A stretch of DNA of 64,000 nucleotides from Hyphomicrobium_B sp001006785 (lineage in GTDB: Bacteria > Pseudomonadota > Alphaproteobacteria > Rhizobiales > Hyphomicrobiaceae), in contig NZ_CDHO01000002.1 in NCBI RefSeq assembly GCF_001006785.1, forward strand, positions 496,001 through 560,000, in the 5' to 3' direction. The position numbers and the translations under genes were made by a program. The notes beneath the pieces were generated by a model. It was not told the origin of the DNA. It saw nothing but the letters and a program-made list of their open reading frames with translations, and ran no database searches. Positions 61,868 to 64,000 of the stretch are shown here, piece by piece (the stretch's first letter is position 1; the number at the start of each line of letters is the position of its first letter).

Positions 61868-62620
61868 GAAGAAGGCCGCAAAAAAGACATCTCGCGGAAC
61901 CAGGATCGTCGAGGGCGCGTTTGCGCTTCGACGATGGTACGGAACGGGGATGTTGTGGGTCAGTCAAGCGTAAAGCCCCGCAGTTCGAGCGCTCTCTCAC
62001 AAAAACGAACGCTCTTCAAAAAACGCGCGCGCAGTTTCGCGGCGCCAAAACGGCGCATGTTGTCACCGGCGGTCGCGCGCCGGCCGACGCCCGTTGCAAA
62101 CCGAGAGGAACAGAGTTCGCCGCTGCCTCAAACCTCTGCATTGCCGTATGAATATGGTCCGCGTCCGAGAGCGCTTGTCACGCGGGTCGTCGTGCGGGGT
62201 ATCCGTCTTACGTCTGACGCTACGGTCCTCCTGCTCGCATCGCCATTCTTCGCAGTTTGGTATGCGGTTCGCGTCGTACGGAAATTGATTGAGTCCCGGA
62301 GCCCCGGCGCCGACAAACTAGTCGCTAAGCGGAGCAAATCCTGACGGCATCCGCCCGCCAATCGTGGGCGCGTCTCCGCATTTGCGTTTCATAGCTAACA
62401 ATTCATTTAATATCGTCAGCCCGTGAAAAACGCCTCACATAATGGGGCTTGCCGCGATCCTATGCCTGCGTCGCAACGCCGGAACAAAGGCTCCAGCCTG
62501 CGACTTTAGGGCAGGGCGCGATGGCTCGTCGCCGGGGACGGCGTGCGGATTAATTGAGGGGTAAGACAGGATACCCCAGTATAGCGCAGATTTGTAACCT
62601 GATGAATTTTTGATCGAGAC
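61868..62620. other. Long region between eno and the HPt gene
   Basis: About 750 bases. The only frame with some coding character is the plus-strand frame listed at 61934-62344. The remaining 275 bases before the HPt gene hold no clear hairpin, and no riboswitch was recognised. The promoter of the HPt-kinase pair should lie here. Confidence 0.5.
61934..62344 (+). CDS. Doubtful small membrane protein after eno
   Basis: A 136-codon frame whose first half is basic and low-complexity (Arg, Ser, Lys). The second half has one hydrophobic helix, DATVLLLASPFFAVWYAVRVVRKL, followed by a basic end. There is no good ribosome-binding site for the ATG at 61934. The real start could be further in, but no alternative ATG or GTG is convincing. 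It may be a degenerate or small membrane protein gene. Low confidence. Confidence 0.3.
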   Translation: MVRNGDVVGQSSVKPRSSSALSQKRTLFKKRARSFAAPKRRMLSPAVARRPTPVANREEQSSPLPQTSALPYEYGPRPRALVTRVVVRGIRLTSDATVLLLASPFFAVWYAVRVVRKLIESRSPGADKLVAKRSKS

Positions 62621-62998
62621 ATGCCTGTATTTGGCGGAACATCTACAGCAACCCTCATCGATACCCGACGATTGTCGGATATGCGAAAGTCGATCGGGAC
62701 GGCTGCCGCGCTCGATATCATTGGCGACTTCCAGGACGTGCTGCGCGACCGGCTTTACGAATTCGAGAAATGCAAGGACGCGTCACCTGCCGCGCAGTTC
62801 AAGGTTCTTCATGATCTCTCGACGACGGCTGAAACGCTTGGCCTTCTAGAGCTTGCACTGGCCAGTGAGCGATTAGTCTATCAGCTCCGGTACGATCCAG
62901 ATGCCCCGCATGACTCTGAGCTTTCAACAGCCGTTGTCGATGCCGGGGGCCGCGCAATTCGTGCTATCGAAGATTATCTGCGCCATGCATTTCATTAG
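62621..62998 (+). CDS. HPt-like phosphotransfer protein
   Basis: A 125-residue alpha-helical protein. The segment FKVLHDLSTTAETLGLLELALASERL fits the HPt pattern (His, then x-L-K/S-G/T-S/T-A, then LG), which places the phospho-accepting His at 64. It is preceded by a helix IGDFQDVLRDRLYEF. The fit is by eye and loose. A gene for a sensor histidine kinase begins 14 bases before its stop, in another frame, so a phosphorelay between them is plausible. Confidence 0.55.
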   Translation: MPVFGGTSTATLIDTRRLSDMRKSIGTAAALDIIGDFQDVLRDRLYEFEKCKDASPAAQFKVLHDLSTTAETLGLLELALASERLVYQLRYDPDAPHDSELSTAVVDAGGRAIRAIEDYLRHAFH

Positions 62999-64000
62999 GC
63001 TCCCCGTCTACAAAGAACAGATGACGAGCATCGCGCGCACGACGACGTTCGCGATGATCGGGTACGCGATCAACGCCGTCATCGCGTTCATCGCATTCGT
63101 CGGCGCCATTCCTTTCGGCTGGCTTCTTGTCTGGACCATCTGTTCGCTGGCGATATGCACCGGCATCGGTCTGCAGACGTACGCGAGAAAGTTTGAGACG
63201 AGATCGAAGCAGCGAAACGTGCGCAACGCAAACGTCGCGCTCGTTTACGCCTTTCTGCTTTCGTTGCCTTGGGCGGCACTCGCTGTGACGTGGCTTGGTT
63301 GGCTCGATGATAACCGCCAGATCATTCTGATTGCGCTGACCGTCGGAATGGCGGCGAGCGGCAGTTTGCTGTTGATGCCGATCCCGGCGGCAGCGGCGGT
63401 CTCGGCGATCACGATCCTCGCGCCTTTGATCGTCAAATGGGGGCTCCTCGGAGCGGAAAAGAATTTCATTCTCGCCGCTCTCGCGGCAAGCTTCCTCGCG
63501 TTCCTGTTGTTTTTGATCGCGGTCGGCGGACGCATGTTCCTCGAACGCCTGCACGCGCTCGATCAAATCCGGGTTTCCGAGGCAGAAGCAAAGATGGCGC
63601 GGGAAGAGGCCGAGCGCGCGACCAACGCCAAGTCCGAATTCTTCGCGACCATGAGCCACGAGATCCGCACGCCTCTGAACAGCATCATCGGCTACACGAG
63701 CCTTGTGCTCGCGCGCCAAGGTCTCAGTCGCGAAGACACCAACGATCTGTCGATCGTGCGAGACGCGGGCAAGGCGCTGCTCGCGATCGTCAACGATATC
63801 CTTGATTTCTCGGCAATCGAGGCGGGCCGGCTGAAGTTCATAAAAAGCAGCGTCACGCTTCCGCCGCTGATCGAAGGCTGCGTCGCGCTTTTCTTCGCCG
63901 AAGGGCGGGAAAAGGGTTTGGTCATCCGTTCTGAAATAGACCCCGATCTCAATGATCTGACGTTCACGGCCGACGCTCATCGCCTGCGCCAGGTGCTACT
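62985..64000 (+). CDS. Membrane sensor histidine kinase, truncated by window end
   Basis: The window holds the first 338 codons of the protein. Residues about 13-180 form a block of about six membrane helices (FAMIGYAINAVIAFIAFVGAIPFGWLL and others). A short coiled coil leads to the HisKA domain, whose phospho-acceptor is His225 in FFATMSHEIRTPLNSIIGYTSL. The N box is just reached at the end (TADAHRLRQVLL). The start is placed at the ATG at 62985, overlapping the HPt gene; an ATG at 63021 is an alternative. The ATP-binding domain and any receiver domain lie outside. Confidence 0.85.
   Translation, partial: MHFIRLPVYKEQMTSIARTTTFAMIGYAINAVIAFIAFVGAIPFGWLLVWTICSLAICTGIGLQTYARKFETRSKQRNVRNANVALVYAFLLSLPWAALAVTWLGWLDDNRQIILIALTVGMAASGSLLLMPIPAAAAVSAITILAPLIVKWGLLGAEKNFILAALAASFLAFLLFLIAVGGRMFLERLHALDQIRVSEAEAKMAREEAERATNAKSEFFATMSHEIRTPLNSIIGYTSLVLARQGLSREDTNDLSIVRDAGKALLAIVNDILDFSAIEAGRLKFIKSSVTLPPLIEGCVALFFAEGREKGLVIRSEIDPDLNDLTFTADAHRLRQVL

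Overview
The window looks like a piece of an alphaproteobacterial chromosome, most likely order Hyphomicrobiales (Rhizobiales) and tentatively Hyphomicrobiaceae-like. The evidence is the GC-rich coding, the yqeY-dnaG-rpoD macromolecular-synthesis cluster, DUF992, DUF3126 and BTLCP (transglutaminase-like) families typical of that order, a DnaG with a degenerate zinc site, and methionine synthase split into two genes. I saw no phage, insertion sequence, CRISPR array or rRNA. It reads as ordinary core chromosome with a few local oddities.

Layout. 0-9 kb: alpha-hydroxy-acid dehydrogenase, GNAT, YbaN, a repeat-containing secreted protein, NhaD antiporter, a CAT-anticodon tRNA, a SIMPL protein, a three-gene operon (NTF2-like, GNAT, nitrilase-fold), YjbQ, an atypical Gre-like factor and an EthD-like protein. 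9-14 kb: rpoD, dnaG and yqeY on the minus strand. 14-22 kb: carA and carB, separated by two paralogous secreted proteins and an MFS transporter, then greA. 22-30 kb: Lrp/AsnC regulator, ELM1-like protein, ettA followed by a 92-bp tandem duplication, and several envelope proteins. 31-37 kb: an ArsR-methyltransferase fusion regulator resembling SahR, with a 16-bp palindrome in its promoter, then metF and the split metH. The following gap contains a 27-codon membrane microprotein gene.

37-47 kb: GNAT, polysaccharide deacetylase and crotonase operon, cysE, DUF3126, gamma-carbonic anhydrase-like protein, BTLCP, tandem PilZ, PAS, rhomboid, CBS and patatin genes. 46-53 kb: hisI, folE, NifU-like scaffold, coiled-coil protein, yidD, thrS, an AT-richer orphan and DUF992. 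53-64 kb: LprI, pirin, an R/H/Y-rich secreted protein, queuosine genes (queF, queD, queE behind an unusual radical-SAM gene; queC nearby behind a GFA gene), thioesterase, enolase, and an HPt-kinase pair cut by the window end.

How the genes work together. FolE makes the pterin precursor used by QueD, QueE, QueC and QueF for 7-deazaguanine synthesis. MetF and MetH form the folate-methionine cycle, probably under the SahR-like regulator. CarA and CarB make carbamoyl phosphate. The best candidate for an undescribed function is the BioB-like radical-SAM protein with a CX5CX2C cluster motif that appears to lead the queEDF operon (57299-58327). All identifications come from reading the translations; no database search was run.
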